From Aquatica leii (taxonomy: Eukaryota; Arthropoda; Insecta; Coleoptera; Lampyridae), in assembly GCA_035610365.1 (NCBI GenBank), contig CM069432.1, positions 179,599,027 through 179,663,026 on the forward strand: 64,000 nt of DNA, given 5' to 3'. Numbering within the stretch: the first letter of the stretch is position 1; each line of letters starts with the position of its first letter. Of this stretch, positions 24,428 to 35,980 are shown in pieces. The translations under genes were made by a program, and so were the position numbers. Below the pieces are notes generated by a model. That model was not told where the DNA came from. It did no database searches and saw only the letters and a list, made by a program, of their open reading frames with translations.

Positions 24428-26267
24428 ATGGCGTGGCTACAACGCAAAAAAGAGCAAAATCGATTGCAGGCACTTATGGACGAAGTTTTAGCTAACTGGG
24501 ATGGAAGTGACGAAGACCCTTATATCACTGACGATGATGATCCAGACTATGATGGTGGAACACGTGGAGGCGAAGCAGGTGGTAGTGTAACAAGTGACAG
24601 TGAGATTAGTGCAGGTCCCTGTAAAAAAGGGTCCGAAAAGGTACCCAAACAAGCGGTGATGATCGTGTGAATTTGACTGTAACTGACAAAAAAAGTGAAG
24701 AATACGACTCTGAAAGTTCATCTGTTGATGATGTAGCGACTGCAAATCATGACTGGGGTCCCATAACAGGAAATCCCAACAATTACAATTTTTCAATAAA
24801 TGCTGGTGTTTGCCCTCAAGTCGCTACCGATTATTTGGATAAAACTGAAACAGAATTTTATAAATTACTTATTACAAATGAAATCTTCGACGCCATGGTA
24901 GAGCAAACCAACATCTATGCTGAGCAAACTACTATAGATGCCATGGCTCGTGAAAAAATAGGCAAAGGTTCACGCCTAAATGACTGGGTACCTACTAACA
25001 GAGAGGAAATGCAGGTATTTCTCGGCGTGCTTATGTGGACTGGCCTAGATCATAAACCATCTGTAAAAGACTATTGGAGTCGAAATATTCTATATAAGAA
25101 TGGTGTTTCAAAAGTGATCTCAAGAAATCGGCAAGTTGCTTATTTTTATTGTTACTCGTATTAGTTCTCGTATCTATGATTTTTTAGGATTGAGCTGCTT
25201 CTCCGAATGTGGCACTTCTCCAACAATGAATTATGTGCGCCAGGAGACCGATTGTATAAAATACAACCTCTGATCGATTTTGTCAATTCTTCATATCAGT
25301 CTGTAGTAACAGCTTCAGAAGAACTCTGTATTGATGCAAGTATGATCCCATTTCGTGGGAGGCTAAGCTTTCGTCAATATGTAAAAGGCAAAAGGCGCAA
25401 ATTCGGAATCAAGGTTTTCAAATTATGTTTGAAAGGAGCCTATACTTATAAATTAAAAGTTTATGCTGGCCTGGAAAAGCAGCATAACGAACCTGTCGCT
25501 GATAGTGTCGTTATGAGCCTCTTGGATAATGTACAAGATTCCGGGCGTACACTGTATACGGACAACTGGTATACAAGCGTTGGCAAAAAAACTTCAAGAA
25601 AAACAAACACACCTTGTAGGGACATTACACAGTAACAGAAAGAAAAAACCAAAGGAAGTGGTAGAAAAGAAATTAGCAAAGGGAGAAATTTTCGGCCAAC
25701 AACAACGTTCTATATCAGTTATGAAATGGAGAGACAAGAGGGATCTACTCTTTCTGTCAACGAAACATGGCGACGAATTAGTTAACGTAAACACTAGAAC
25801 TGGTGCTAAAATTAAACCAGCTGCCATTGTAGATTATAATGCTGCGAAGTCATACATAGACGTCTCGGACCAAATGACTGCATATTGAACTTCCCTGCGT
25901 CGTATTGTAAAATGGTATCGAAAAATCGCGTTGGAAATTTTAACGGGAACTTCAGTAGTCAACGCATGGTTATTGTTCATAAAGGTTAACAATAAAAATT
26001 ACGAATTTCAAAGAGAATCTATGCCTGCAGCTCATGGGACTTCAAAGCGAAAATATCAATGTTCGTGAACAGACGGGGCATGAACTTATAGAACAGCAAA
26101 AAAGAAAAAGATGCAGGGAATGTTACAAAACACTTTCGACGGCAAACGGTCGCCAATATGCAATAAAACACAGCAAACAGGTACTATTTGCTTGTCCGGG
26201 ATGCGAAGATCTTCCGTATTATTGTGTACCATGTTTTTTCAAAGTTCACACAGCCAAATTAAAGTAA
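24428..26267 (+). pseudogene. piggyBac transposase, frameshifted
   Basis: Starts at ATG 24,428 (MAWLQRKKEQ) with an acidic N-terminus. It shifts frame near 24,665, 25,160-25,200, 25,560-25,600, 25,885 and about 26,030. The family order is kept: EMQVFLGVLMWTGLDHKPS and the YWS block (about 25,010-25,085), first catalytic Asp in CIDASMIPFRGRLS (about 25,326), second in LYTDNWYTS (about 25,555) and the third-Asp region DYNAAKSYIDVSDQM (about 25,830-25,880). The C-terminal Cys-rich finger has the expected CRECY, CPGCED and YYCVPCFFKVH blocks (26,110-26,260) and stops at 26,267. Two in-frame stops and several indels make it inactive. Confidence 0.9.
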
Positions 26268-26580
26268 GGCCTAGCATAAAATATAACGACCAAACACAGT
26301 TTTAGGAACTCGTTATTTTAGAAATAAGGCTACTAACATGTATTTTACAGGGTTGATTATTATATATAAATAAAAATGCTATAAAATGCTTTCGTATTTT
26401 TTTTCCGAAGCCAAATGGAACATAAGTAGTTGTACGCCGGCCGAACCCATTCGCGCTTTAAAAAACATAGGAAGCGTAAAAACGGGCTATACACATGGCG
26501 TACAAGCAAGAAATAGCTGTGCATATTATATATGCACACGGCGCTGGTGTCCTCACTGTCGTGCACACGACAGTCTAAGT

Positions 26581-26890
26581 TAACATTAGAATGTCTTCCG
26601 GGTTTGGACCGTGTCATAGATGCAACCGAAGCTGCCAACGTTTCGCCCACTTTCATAAGGGGCTTCATCAGGGCGTGAGATAAATCGCAAAACTCAAACA
26701 AGCAATCGAAATCTAACTAAGAACTTCTCAAAAGTTAGGTTATCCACTTGTAAAACAAGCCATAACCTAAACTATGAAAAGGTAAGAAAGAAAACGATAA
26801 CCTGAAAAAGCAAACGAAAATCTAACAAAGAACCACTACCGAGTTAGGTAATCAACTTGTGAACCAAGCCAGATTCTAAACTAGGTAGAA
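26581..26890 (-). repeat. Penelope terminal repeat (pLTR), copy 1
   Basis: Repeats the 29,366 pLTR almost base for base. It contains the hammerhead-like core at 26,634-26,674 on the minus strand. Its left edge starts at TAACATTAG, lacking the outermost ~30 bp seen at 29,328-29,357. Confidence 0.85.
26634..26674 (-). ncRNA. Hammerhead-ribozyme-like motif
   Basis: On the minus strand: GCC, CTGATGA, one extra A, stem II GCCC/GGGC with an 11-nt loop, GAAA, the palindrome ACGT overlapping it, then T and GGC. GCC and GGC can form a short stem I. ACGT has no loop, so stem III would need pairing between two copies. Penelope-like elements are known to carry minimal hammerheads in their terminal repeats. 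Activity is not shown here. Confidence 0.6.
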
Positions 26891-26992
26891 GTGACTTAAG
26901 AAGAAATAGTCTCCGTATTTAAAGGAACAGGATCGTCACGGATGATTAAGCTCGACCCTGATTGGGTTACGGTTGCTAGGGGCGTGTTTTTG

Positions 26993-29478
26993 TTAAATGA
27001 CTAATAACCGGGAACCAAAGAGGGATAGTTCGAAACCATGATCGCGATTGAAGTTATTGGGGTGTTTGATGATTTCTATGCTTTCTCGGAATTTCCTGTT
27101 GAAAAAGAATGGAGATTTGGCAATCAACGAAACATTATCAAAATCTATCTTGTGACCTGTAGTAAAATGATGTTCAGCGACCGCAGACTTGGAAGTATAC
27201 CTTTTCCTTATACAACGATCATGTTCTGAAATGCGAGTAATGACGGAACGACCGGTTTCACCAATGTAGACTAAACCACAAGAACATGGAATTTGGTATA
27301 CACCTTGAGATGAAAGTGTAGGAAATTTGTCTTTGGGAGAAGGAAGAATCTGAGAGATTTTGCCTGTCGAGTTGAATATGGGTTTAATACCATTCTTACG
27401 AAGGAGTTTCCTATTTGATCTGTAACCTTGTGAATGTAGGGTAAAAAGGCCAATTTCGGGTTGGATTCGGGAGTAGAAATGTCCTTAGGTAATCGAGTAT
27501 GTGGATGTAAACGACGATTAATAACTCTATGAATATCTCGCTTGACATAACCATTGTTCACTAAGGTTCTAGTAAGATGACGGAGTTCTGAGTCTAGATT
27601 CTCAGGTTGACAAATAGAAAAGGCACGATGAACCAAAGATTCAATGACAGAACGTTTCTGTGCAGGATGATGATGAGACGAAGCATGAAGGTATCTGTCC
27701 GTATGGGTGGGTTTGCGATAAACAGAATGGCCTAGAAGTCCGTCGGGCTTACGAGTCACAAGAACGTCAAGAAATGGAAGAGAACCATTACTTTCGATTT
27801 CCATAGTAAATTTGATATCTAAGTGTTGATTGTTAAGATGATCAAGAAACTTAGACAATTCAAGATGACCATGAGACCAAACAATAAACGTGTCGTCAAC
27901 ATATCTAAACCACACTTTAGGTTTTAATATTGATGATTCCAAAGCAACCGTTTCAAAGGATTCCATAAAAATGTTAGCTACAACAGGTGATAGAGGAGAA
28001 CCCATAGCAGCACCAGAAACTTGTTCGTAAAACTTATTATCAAATTGGAAGTAAGTAGAGGATAGACACTTTTCAATAAGAGGAACCAAACTCAAGTCCT
28101 TGCCATGTTGAGACAGAATCTGTTTGATGATAATAAGCGAATCCTTAATAGGAACTTTAGTAAAAAGTGAAGTAACATCAAAGCTCACGAGAAGATCTTG
28201 GGGTTCAAGTTTTATAGTTTTTAGACGTTGAATAAAATGCTGAGAGTTGAGGATGTGAGAAGAGGTTTTACCTGTAAACTCGCAAAGAATGTTGGACAAG
28301 AACTTGGCTAGCTTGTAAGTAGGAGATTGGATAGTACTCACGATAGGTCGAAAAGGAATACCTTGTTTGTGAATTTTGGGAAGTCCGTATAGACGAGGTG
28401 GTTTAGAATCTGATGGGGTAAGTCGACGTTTAGTTTCAGGAGGCAGATTGGAAGATTTGATGATTTGGCTAACCTCGCGTTCAATCCTCGAAGTGGGGTT
28501 ATGGGTTAGAAGAGCGTAAGTTTCCTCAGACAAAATAGAATTGATTTTCGTAACATAATCAATTTGGTTCAAAACTACAGTGGCGTTGCCCTTGTCGGCT
28601 GGAAGAACAATAATATCAGGGTTCTTACGAAGACTTTTTAGAGCTGACTCTTCCGACTTAGAAATGTTGGATTTAGGAATTTTAGATGATTCAAGGATTT
28701 TGCCAGTGTTAATACGAATGGGATCTGAGATGTGGCGAGGAAGATGTCTTATAGAAGACTCAACAGCACATAGAATATCTTCTTTAGGAATACGTTTAGG
28801 AGCAACCGCAAAATTCAAACCCTTAGAAAGCACCGATTCCTGTTCTGAAGTGAGAACCAAACTAGATAAATTGACAACCGTCTTTACTGAGTTAGTAGTA
28901 GAAGAAACTTTACGATTCTTGGATTCCAATAATTGAAACTTTTTGAGATGACCTTCAGTGGTTAGCCGTAGAGTGGTATCAGACTGCTGGTAAGTAATGT
29001 TGTCAAAGAATTTCCAATCATCCGGGGATAGAGTGTTGGCCAACTCAAGATGAAGATAAAAGAGTTGTTTCGAAATGGTGTCTAACTCTCGCCTAGTTTG
29101 CTTAATCCGTTCGCGTATCAACGCTAGACTAGCACGGTGTAGGATGTTTTTAGAAGAACGTGTCTGAATGTGGAACTTAATTTTGAGGAATGTAGGAATG
29201 ATGTTGTGGTCACGACAGCGACTAAGAAAGGTTAAATTGCACAAAAGTTTGACGAGTTTGTGGCGAAGTTTGGAAAATACGGAGGTTTTAGAAGAAATAT
29301 TCTCCCCGTAGAGATTGTTAATGTAATAGCGAAGGCTTCCACGGCCGGAATCTATACTAACATTAGAATGTCTTCCGGGTTTGGACCGTGTCATAGATGC
29401 AACCGAAGCTGCCAACGTTTCGCCCACTTTCATAAGGGGCTTCATCAGGGCGTGAGATAAATCGCAAAACTCAAACAA
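26993..29478 (-). pseudogene. Penelope-like reverse transcriptase with GIY-YIG endonuclease, copy 1, one frameshift
   Basis: Open from 29,478 down to 27,271 (735 residues). The first ~50 residues read through the terminal repeat and hammerhead, so the true start is probably later. The reverse transcriptase follows: VLPADKGNATVVL (~295), RLYGLPKIHKQGIPFRPIVS (~365), motif A SFDVTSLFT (~435), motif B GAAMGSPLSPVVANIF (~490), YVDD catalytic pair (~527), and LPFLDVLVTRK (~568). At about 27,410 one C is missing relative to copy 2. The GIY-YIG domain (CGLVYIGETGRS) is therefore in another frame, ending at about 26,993. Apart from that single base the protein would be full length, so this was a recently competent source copy. 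Confidence 0.88.
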
Positions 29479-29690
29479 GCAATCGAAATCTAACTAAGAA
29501 CTTCTCAAAAGTTAGGTTATCCACTTGTAAAACAAGCCATAACCTAAACTATGAAAAGGTAAGAAAGAAAACGATAACCTGAAAAAGCAAACGAAAATCT
29601 AACAAAGAACCACTACCGAGTTAGGTAATCAACTTGTGAACCAAGCCAGATTCTAAACTAGGTAGAAGTGACTTAAGAAGAAATAGTCTC
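29328..29690 (-). repeat. Penelope terminal repeat (pLTR), shared by copies 1 and 2
   Basis: This unit forms the upstream (5') repeat of copy 1 and the downstream (3') repeat of truncated copy 2. The hammerhead core is at 29,411-29,451, identical to the 26,634 copy. Confidence 0.85.
29411..29451 (-). ncRNA. Hammerhead-ribozyme-like motif
   Basis: Same core as at 26,634-26,674 (GCC, CTGATGA, stem II, GAAACGTT, GGC), on the minus strand. It lies inside the reading frame of copy 1, as is usual for Penelope elements whose leader overlaps the ribozyme. Confidence 0.6.
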
Positions 29691-29778
29691 CGTATTTAAA
29701 GGAACAGGATCGTCACGGATGATTAAGCTCGACCCTGATTGGGTTACGGTTGCTAGGGGGCGTGTTTTTGTTAAATGA

Positions 29779-30720
29779 CTAATAACCGGGAACCAAAGAG
29801 GATAGTTCGAAACCATGATCGCGATTGAAGTTATTGGGGTGTTTGACGATTTCTATGCTTTCTCGGAATTTCCTGTTGAAAAAGAATGGAGATTTGGCAA
29901 TCAACGAAACATTATCAAAATCTATCTTGTGACCTGTAGTAAAATGATGTTCAGCGACCGCAGACTTGGAAGTATACCTTTTCCTTATACAACGATCATG
30001 TTCTGAAATGCGAGTAATGACGGAACGACCGGTTTCACCAATGTAGACTAAACCACAAGAACATGGAATTTGGTATACACCTTGAGATGAAAGTGTAGGA
30101 AATTTGTCTTTGGGAGAAGGAAGAATCTGAGAGATTTTGCCTGTCGAGTTGAATATGGGTTTAATACCATTCTTACGAAGGAGTTTCCCTATTTGATCTG
30201 TAACCTTGTGAATGTAGGGTAAAAAGGCCAATTTCGGGTTGGATTCGGGAGTAGAAATGTCCTTAGGTAATCGAGTATGTGGATGTAAACGACGATTAAT
30301 AACTCTATGAATATCTCGCTTGACATAACCATTGTTCACTAAGGTTCTAGTAAGATGACGGAGTTCTGAGTCTAGATTCTCAGGTTGACAAATAGAAAAG
30401 GCACGATGAACCAAAGATTCAATGACAGAACGTTTCTGTGCAGGATGATGATGAGACGAAGCATGAAGGTATCTGTCCGTATGGGTGGGTTTGCGATAAA
30501 CAGAATGGCCTAGAAGTCCGTCGGGCTTACGAGTCACAAGAACGTCAAGAAATGGAAGAGAACCATTACTTTCGATTTCCATAGTAAATTTGATATCTAA
30601 GTGTTGATTGTTAAGATGATCAAGAAACTTAGACAATTCAAGATGACCATGAGACCAAACAATAAACGTGTCGTCAACATATCTAAACCACACTTTAGGT
30701 TTTAATATTGATGATTCCAA
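29779..30720 (-). pseudogene. Penelope-like protein, copy 2: truncated palm plus intact GIY-YIG domain
   Basis: 313 residues begin just before the YVDD motif, because the upstream reverse transcriptase was lost at the 30,728 inversion point. The frame keeps LPFLDVLVTRK, the linker and a complete GIY-YIG endonuclease (CGLVYIGETGRSVITRISEH, then KSAVAEHHFTTGH). A missing base near 29,797 changes the last residues to LVPGY. Without motifs A and B it cannot reverse transcribe. The frame carries three C where copy 1 has two (about 30,188), which shows the frameshift is in copy 1. Confidence 0.88.
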
Positions 30721-30728
30721 AGCAACCG

Positions 30729-32352
30729 TTTTGTCTGAGGAAACTTACGCTCTTCTAACCCATAACCCCACTTCGAGGATTGAACGCGAGGTTAGCCAAA
30801 TCATCAAATCTTCCAATCTGCCTCCTGAAACTAAACGTCGACTTACCCCATCAGATTCTAAACCACCTCGTCTATACGGACTTCCCAAAATTCACAAACA
30901 AGGTATTCCTTTTCGACCTATCGTGAGTACTATCCAATCTCCTACTTACAAGCTAGCCAAGTTCTTGTCCAACATTCTTTGCGAGTTTACAGGTAAAACC
31001 TCTTCTCACATCCTCAACTCTCAGCATTTTATTCAACGTCTAAAAACTATAAAACTTGAACCCCAAGATCTTCTCGTGAGCTTTGATGTTACTTCACTTT
31101 TTACTAAAGTTCCTATTAAGGATTCGCTTATTATCATCAAACAGATTCTGTCTCAACATGGCAAGGACTTGAGTTTGGTTCCTCTTATTGAAAAGTGTCT
31201 ATCCTCTACTTACTTCCAATTTGATAATAAGTTTTACGAACAAGTTTCTGGTGCTGCTATGGGTTCTCCTCTATCACCTGTTGTAGCTAACATTTTTATG
31301 GAATCCTTTGAAACGGTTGCTTTGGAATCATCAATATTAAAACCTAAAGTGTGGTTTAGATATGTTGACGACACGTTTATTGTTTGGTCTCATGGTCATC
31401 TTGAATTGTCTAAGTTTCTTGATCATCTTAACAATCAACACTTAGATATCAAATTTACTATGGAAATCGAAAGTAATGGTTCTCTTCCATTTCTTGACGT
31501 TCTTGTGACTCGTAAGCCCGACGTACTTCTGGGCCATTCTGTTTATCGCAAATCCACCCATACGGACAGATACCTTCATGCTTCGTCTCATCATCATCGT
31601 GCATAGAAACGTTCTGTTATTGAATCTTTGGTTCATCCTGCCTTTTTTATTTGCCAACCTGTGAATCTAGACTCGGAACTCCGTCATCCTACTAGAACCG
31701 TAGTGAACAATGGTTATGTAAAGCGAGATATTCATAGAGTTATGAATCGTCGTCTACATTCACATACTCGATTACCTAAGGACATTTCTACTCCCGAATC
31801 CAACCCTACATTCACAAGGTTACAGATCAACTAGGGAAACTTATTCGTAAGAATGGTATTAAACCCATATTCAACTCGACAGGCAAAATCTCTCAGATTC
31901 TTCCTTCTCCCAAAGACAAATTTCCTACACTTTCATCTCAAGGTGTATACCAAATTCCATGTTCTTGTGGTTTAGTCTACATTGGTGAAACCGGTCGTTC
32001 CGTCATTACTCGCATTTCAGAACATGATCGTTGTATAAGGAAAAGGTATACTTCCAAGTCTGCGGTCGCTGAACATCATTTTACTACAGGTCACAAGATA
32101 GATTTTGATAATGTTTCGTTGATTGCCAAATCTCCATTCTTTTTCAACAGGAAATTCCGAGAAAGCATAGAAATCATCAAACACCCCAATAACTTCAATC
32201 GCGATCATGGTTTCGAACTATCCCCTCTTTGGTTCCCGGTTATTAGTCATTTAACAAAAACACGCCCCCTAGCAACCGTAACCCAATCAGGGTCGAGCTT
32301 AATCATCCGTGACGATCCTGTTCCTTTAAATACGGAGACTATTTCTTCTTAA
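30729..32352 (+). pseudogene. Penelope-like protein, copy 3, inverted and broken
   Basis: The match starts abruptly at LSEETYALLTHNPTSR and runs through the reverse transcriptase core (SFDVTSLFT, GAAMGSPLSP, YVDD). A CAG-to-TAG stop at 31,604-31,606 breaks it. A 19-nt deletion between CCC repeats near 31,807 shifts the frame. The GIY-YIG part (CGLVYIGETGRS) is at about 31,960-32,000 and the C-terminus ends PLNTETISS at 32,352. This copy preserves the probable original C-terminus. The frame beginning at 30,668 starts in antisense copy 2 and is a chimera, not a gene. Confidence 0.88.
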
Positions 32353-32697
32353 GTCACTTCTACCTAGTTTAGAATCTGGCTTGGTTCACAAGTTGATTAC
32401 CTAACTCGGTAGTGGTTCTTTGTTAGATTTTCGTTTGCTTTTTCAGGTTATCGTTTTCTTTCTTACCTTTTCATAGTTTAGGTTATGGCTTGTTTTACAA
32501 GTGGATAACCTAACTTTTGAGAAGTTCTTAGTTAGATTTCGATTGCTTGTTTGAGTTTTGCGATTTATCTCACGCCCTGATGAAGCCCCTTATGAAAGTG
32601 GGCGAAACGTTGGCAGCTTCGGTTGCATCTATGACACGGTCCAAACCCGGAAGACATTCTAATGTTAGTATAGATTCCGGCCGTGGAAGCCTTCGCT
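32353..32697 (+). repeat. Penelope terminal repeat (pLTR), copy 3
   Basis: Plus-strand terminal repeat following the stop codon. It ends at CTTCGCT, directly joined to the right 14-bp target duplication. Confidence 0.85.
32574..32614 (+). ncRNA. Hammerhead-ribozyme-like motif
   Basis: GCC at 32,574, CTGATGA at 32,577-32,583, stem II, GAAACGTT, then GGC at 32,612-32,614. Identical to the two minus-strand copies. Confidence 0.6.
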
Positions 32698-32716
32698 ACG
32701 ACAGTCTAAGTGTTAA

Positions 32717-34315
32717 GAAAAAAATACTATAAACTCTGGAAGGTCGTTTGACAGTATTTTGGATTAATGAATAGAAGAAAGTCTGGAATTTGAGCATGTT
32801 AAGAAGTTGATCATCCCTTATCACCACTTATATTAAATTTAAAAAATTTAGTACACTATGTAAAAACATTAGGTAGTAGGTACACTTCGAGCAATTAACG
32901 TCGTTCGTCAAGAACAGGAATAATTAGTTTCCCGAATGTGCAATTGGAGAAACGTCGGCATCAATAAAGCGTTTTAGACATGTTTTACTCGTTATTTTAA
33001 TTTAAATTACTTATCAGTTTTTTGACAACCATATTATCCATCATTTTTACGGATCAGTAAAATTTTTGTTCAATTTTTTTCGCATGCTCACAGTTGGCTT
33101 TTCACTATTCTACCGAAAATTGTTGAAAAACATCGTACCAAAATTCTGTAACATGGCCAAAACTAAAATTAACGTTTTACAGCTACATGTTGTTTCATAA
33201 CAGCATTGTATACAAATATATAAAAAAAAACATTTATATACAATTATAACAGTTCACACAAGTTCAACCGAGTTCAAGTGTGTTGTGATAAGAAGATAAT
33301 ACCAAAACTTCGTGCCCTGTATCAATGATTACTTTATTAATCTGATACCTTTTAAATATGTATTAATCAACCTTAATTATATTATAAAGCTCTGATTTCA
33401 ACATGTTTTCGTTGTATTAACTAACTAGATATCTGTAGAATTGTAGAATAAATGTGTAAGCAACAAACTATTAAAAAATGTTTTTTTGTATAATCTTTGA
33501 TATAACGCCAAAACATAAATAAATAACGAACCTTTTTCTCGGGCAAATATTATTAGGTACTTTTTGAACCATAAATATGTTCACAAGATAGTATATGGCT
33601 CTTCGATTTTTGAAATATTTGTTATTTAGTTTAAAATACATATAGACAAATAAAACTCATCACATCACGTATACATACCTATTTATAAATGGCAAAATAT
33701 GTCTTCGTATAGGCGTTTGTCGTAAAAAAAAATAAACATCGATTTTGTCATATTTTCCTACTTTATTGAATAGTTAGTCGTCCAGTTGTCGTACGTACGA
33801 AACAACTAATGGTGCCGAAAAAAAATTACGAAGGAGAAGGAATTGATGGCTGACAAGGCCAGCAAATGTATTTCGTTGAACGGTTTGCGTTAGAAAAGTA
33901 ATGAGCACCAGTCCCCTAAAGTTAAATTCAGTACTAACACAAATTGTGAACATTATGAGCATGAGATTGACGTAAACATTTAGATATATTTTTAGAGAGT
34001 ACCTTTATGGATTGAAAATGCGCTTAAACGAGAAAATAGGACAACTGCATTGTAGTTGACTTATAATACGAAGAAAAAATCTTTGTATTGTACAGCTTAG
34101 CATTTTCTGCTGTCAACGAAAGTAGTGATATCATGAAAGCTTAAGTTAAAAGTGCGTCCTATTTTACACTTCTTATTGTATTGCTGCGTTCTTCAAAGTC
34201 TTATAAAGGAATTGACATTTGCACATCAGGTTCTAAAAGCGATAAGTATCAATCATTGTAATATACAGGATATTAAAAAAAACAAATAATTTACTAAAAA
34301 CTTGGATGTAAATGT
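32717..34315. other. AT-rich intergenic DNA
   Basis: No family motif appears in any frame, and no repeat with clear ends was seen. The minus-strand frame at 33,774-33,962 is unsupported. Confidence 0.4.
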
Positions 34316-34319
34316 TATC

Positions 34320-34640
34320 ACAGAAATGGCAAAAATTAATTTAGCAACACATGAACTATTAAAAGAAGAGTTACAAAATTTTGCAAATAATTGGGAGAAA
34401 CTGAAGTTATAGGTTGAAGAATCCTACAATACAAATGTCAGACGTGATGAATGTGATGATAGCGACAAAACAGATAATAAAACAAATAATACTTAAAGTG
34501 ACACTATCTGCATCAGTTGTAGAAATTGTCAAATTTATTGCTATAAAATTATATTTAAATTTAATGTGTACTAACACTGCTTACCTGGTACTTATTGACG
34601 CAGCCAATTTCATATGTTGCATGTGAACTGTGAACGAGAT
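34320..34640 (+). pseudogene. Possible hAT transposase C-terminal scrap
   Basis: A broken + strand reading gives LATHELLKEELQNFANNWEK, an acidic stretch, then CISCRNCQIYCYKII. The Cys-rich block resembles the region just before the dimerisation segment in one group of hAT proteins. Stops interrupt it, and the CERSF-type motif expected downstream is not found. This is weak. Confidence 0.3.
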
Positions 34641-34744
34641 GCTGAACTTTGGAAACGTAATAAGGATAATGGAGGTTTTCTTGTAGAACCAAATCGTTTG
34701 CAACCGCGTTAGTATTTTCATTACAGAAACCGTACATTAGGTAA

Positions 34745-35980
34745 ATATCTGCATATTCATTGAATGTAAAAGCCATTATGTGCAAAGAAACAAAGTAAAA
34801 GTTTGTAGGAAATGTTCTAAATTTTATTGGTATGTACAAGCTTGTTTTTACTTTTCTATAAGAAAAGTATAGCGATTGCAATTTTTTTCAAAAATTTTTT
34901 ATTGCATAATTTTACGTTTCAAGGTCTTGAAAAAAACTGGTGTGGTCACTACACGACTTTCCTATAAGGAATGATGAAGAAATGTCTACATATTTTTTTA
35001 AGGTTATATGTTGTCATAAAATCATTTTGAAGTGATATGTACACGTTTGTATTGATTTCTTAGCATATTTTTGCGCCTCGATATTAGTTACCCCTTTAAT
35101 AAATCAGTAAAAAAAAATCGTCGCTGGCAGGATTCGAAACTATATTATATTTGTGAATTCATTTTAAATTGCAAACTAAATATCTGATAAACTGTTAATG
35201 TTAAACATTTTTTTATTTGAATAAATTGTTAGGAAAAATTATCTTTATAAGAAACTGTAAAAATAATTTGAATAATTAGATACGTACAAAATTATATAAG
35301 AAAACCTGTTACAATTGCGGATACACCGACTTCCGGTTTCTTTATCAAACCCATCTTTTGATAAAACCCAGAGAATATGAAAAGCCAGCTCCATACTAAA
35401 CTTCAAGTAATTAGGACTTTTGGTTCGAGAGTTATCGCGGGTACACCCAAAGATAATTTAAATAAGATACAGCACTCCGTATATAAACAATTCAAAAGAA
35501 TTTAGAGAAAAATTGTTATTTTTTAACTTTCAAGGCATGTATTTTTTTTTTCTAAAAAAAATCGTCGTAGGCAGGATTCGAACCTAGGATTATATTTGGA
35601 ATTCACTTTCAATTATAAATCAAATATATAATAAACTGTTAATTGTAGAAAAAAAAATTATTTGAATAAATTGTTAAGAAGAATTAACTGTATAAGCAAC
35701 TGTGAAAATAATTTGAATAATCAATCAAAGGGTCATGAACGGTATATTTAATGGGCCAGTAAAGTTGCCATTGCACCACCAGATTTTTTTATTATTCTAG
35801 TGATTAACGGCCGGATTGACACCGGGAAATTGGGCCAATAATGGCTAGCCACGATGATCCAATAAATACATGCCGGCTAAGCGTCGCATTGCCAGTACTG
35901 GCACAATATATTTGTGTTCGCTGGACAGGTTCATATTGGCATATTCATTGAATGGAAAAGCCATTATGAGCGAACAAAAC
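34745..35980. repeat. Region of diverged direct repeats with tRNA-like B boxes
   Basis: GCATATTCATTGAATG followed by AAAAGCCATTATG occurs at about 34,750 and 35,938. A module of about 170 bp occurs at 35,108-35,285 and 35,555-35,735. Each module starts with an A run, ATCGTCG and GGCAGGATTCGAA, which on the minus strand reads as a tRNA T-arm/B box ending in a T run. No acceptor, D or anticodon arms are present, so this is an old SINE-like repeat rather than a tRNA gene. Confidence 0.5.

Larger units (their letters stand above)
26581..32697. mobile_element. Composite Penelope-like retroelement: two minus copies joined to an inverted plus copy
   Basis: Copy 1 (26,581-29,365) and truncated copy 2 (29,366-30,728) read on the minus strand in tandem. 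Their terminal repeats (26,581 onward and 29,357 onward) are almost identical. At 30,728/30,729 the orientation flips and copy 3 (30,729-32,697) runs on the plus strand. A single 14-bp target duplication (ACGACAGTCTAAGT) borders the whole 6.1-kb block, so it most likely inserted as one unit. Near-identity between copies indicates recent arrival. None has an intact open reading frame for the full protein. Confidence 0.9.
24109..32716 (+). mobile_element. piggyBac transposon with TTAA ends, split by a Penelope element
   Basis: TTAA at 24,109-24,112 is followed inward by CACTTAAACTGCCGGGCC. TTAA at 32,713-32,716 is preceded, reading inward on the minus strand, by CACTTAGACTGTCG. These match as terminal repeats, and TTAA is the exact piggyBac target. 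The transposase relic fills 24,428-26,267. The right terminal repeat was hit by a Penelope insertion: ACGACAGTCTAAGT appears at 26,567-26,580 and again at 32,698-32,711. Without the insert the element is about 2.48 kb, a normal piggyBac size. Confidence 0.9.

Noticed and set aside
28580..28936. 118-residue + strand frame
   Set aside because: Antisense shadow of the Penelope reverse transcriptase.
30668..31606. 312-residue + strand open frame
   Set aside because: Its first ~20 residues are antisense of copy 2 across the inversion point; it is a chimera made by the palindromic junction, so only the Penelope part from 30,729 is annotated.
35126..35600. tRNA gene suggested by GGCAGGATTCGAACC
   Set aside because: Only the T-arm is present; no acceptor stem, D arm or anticodon arm could be placed.
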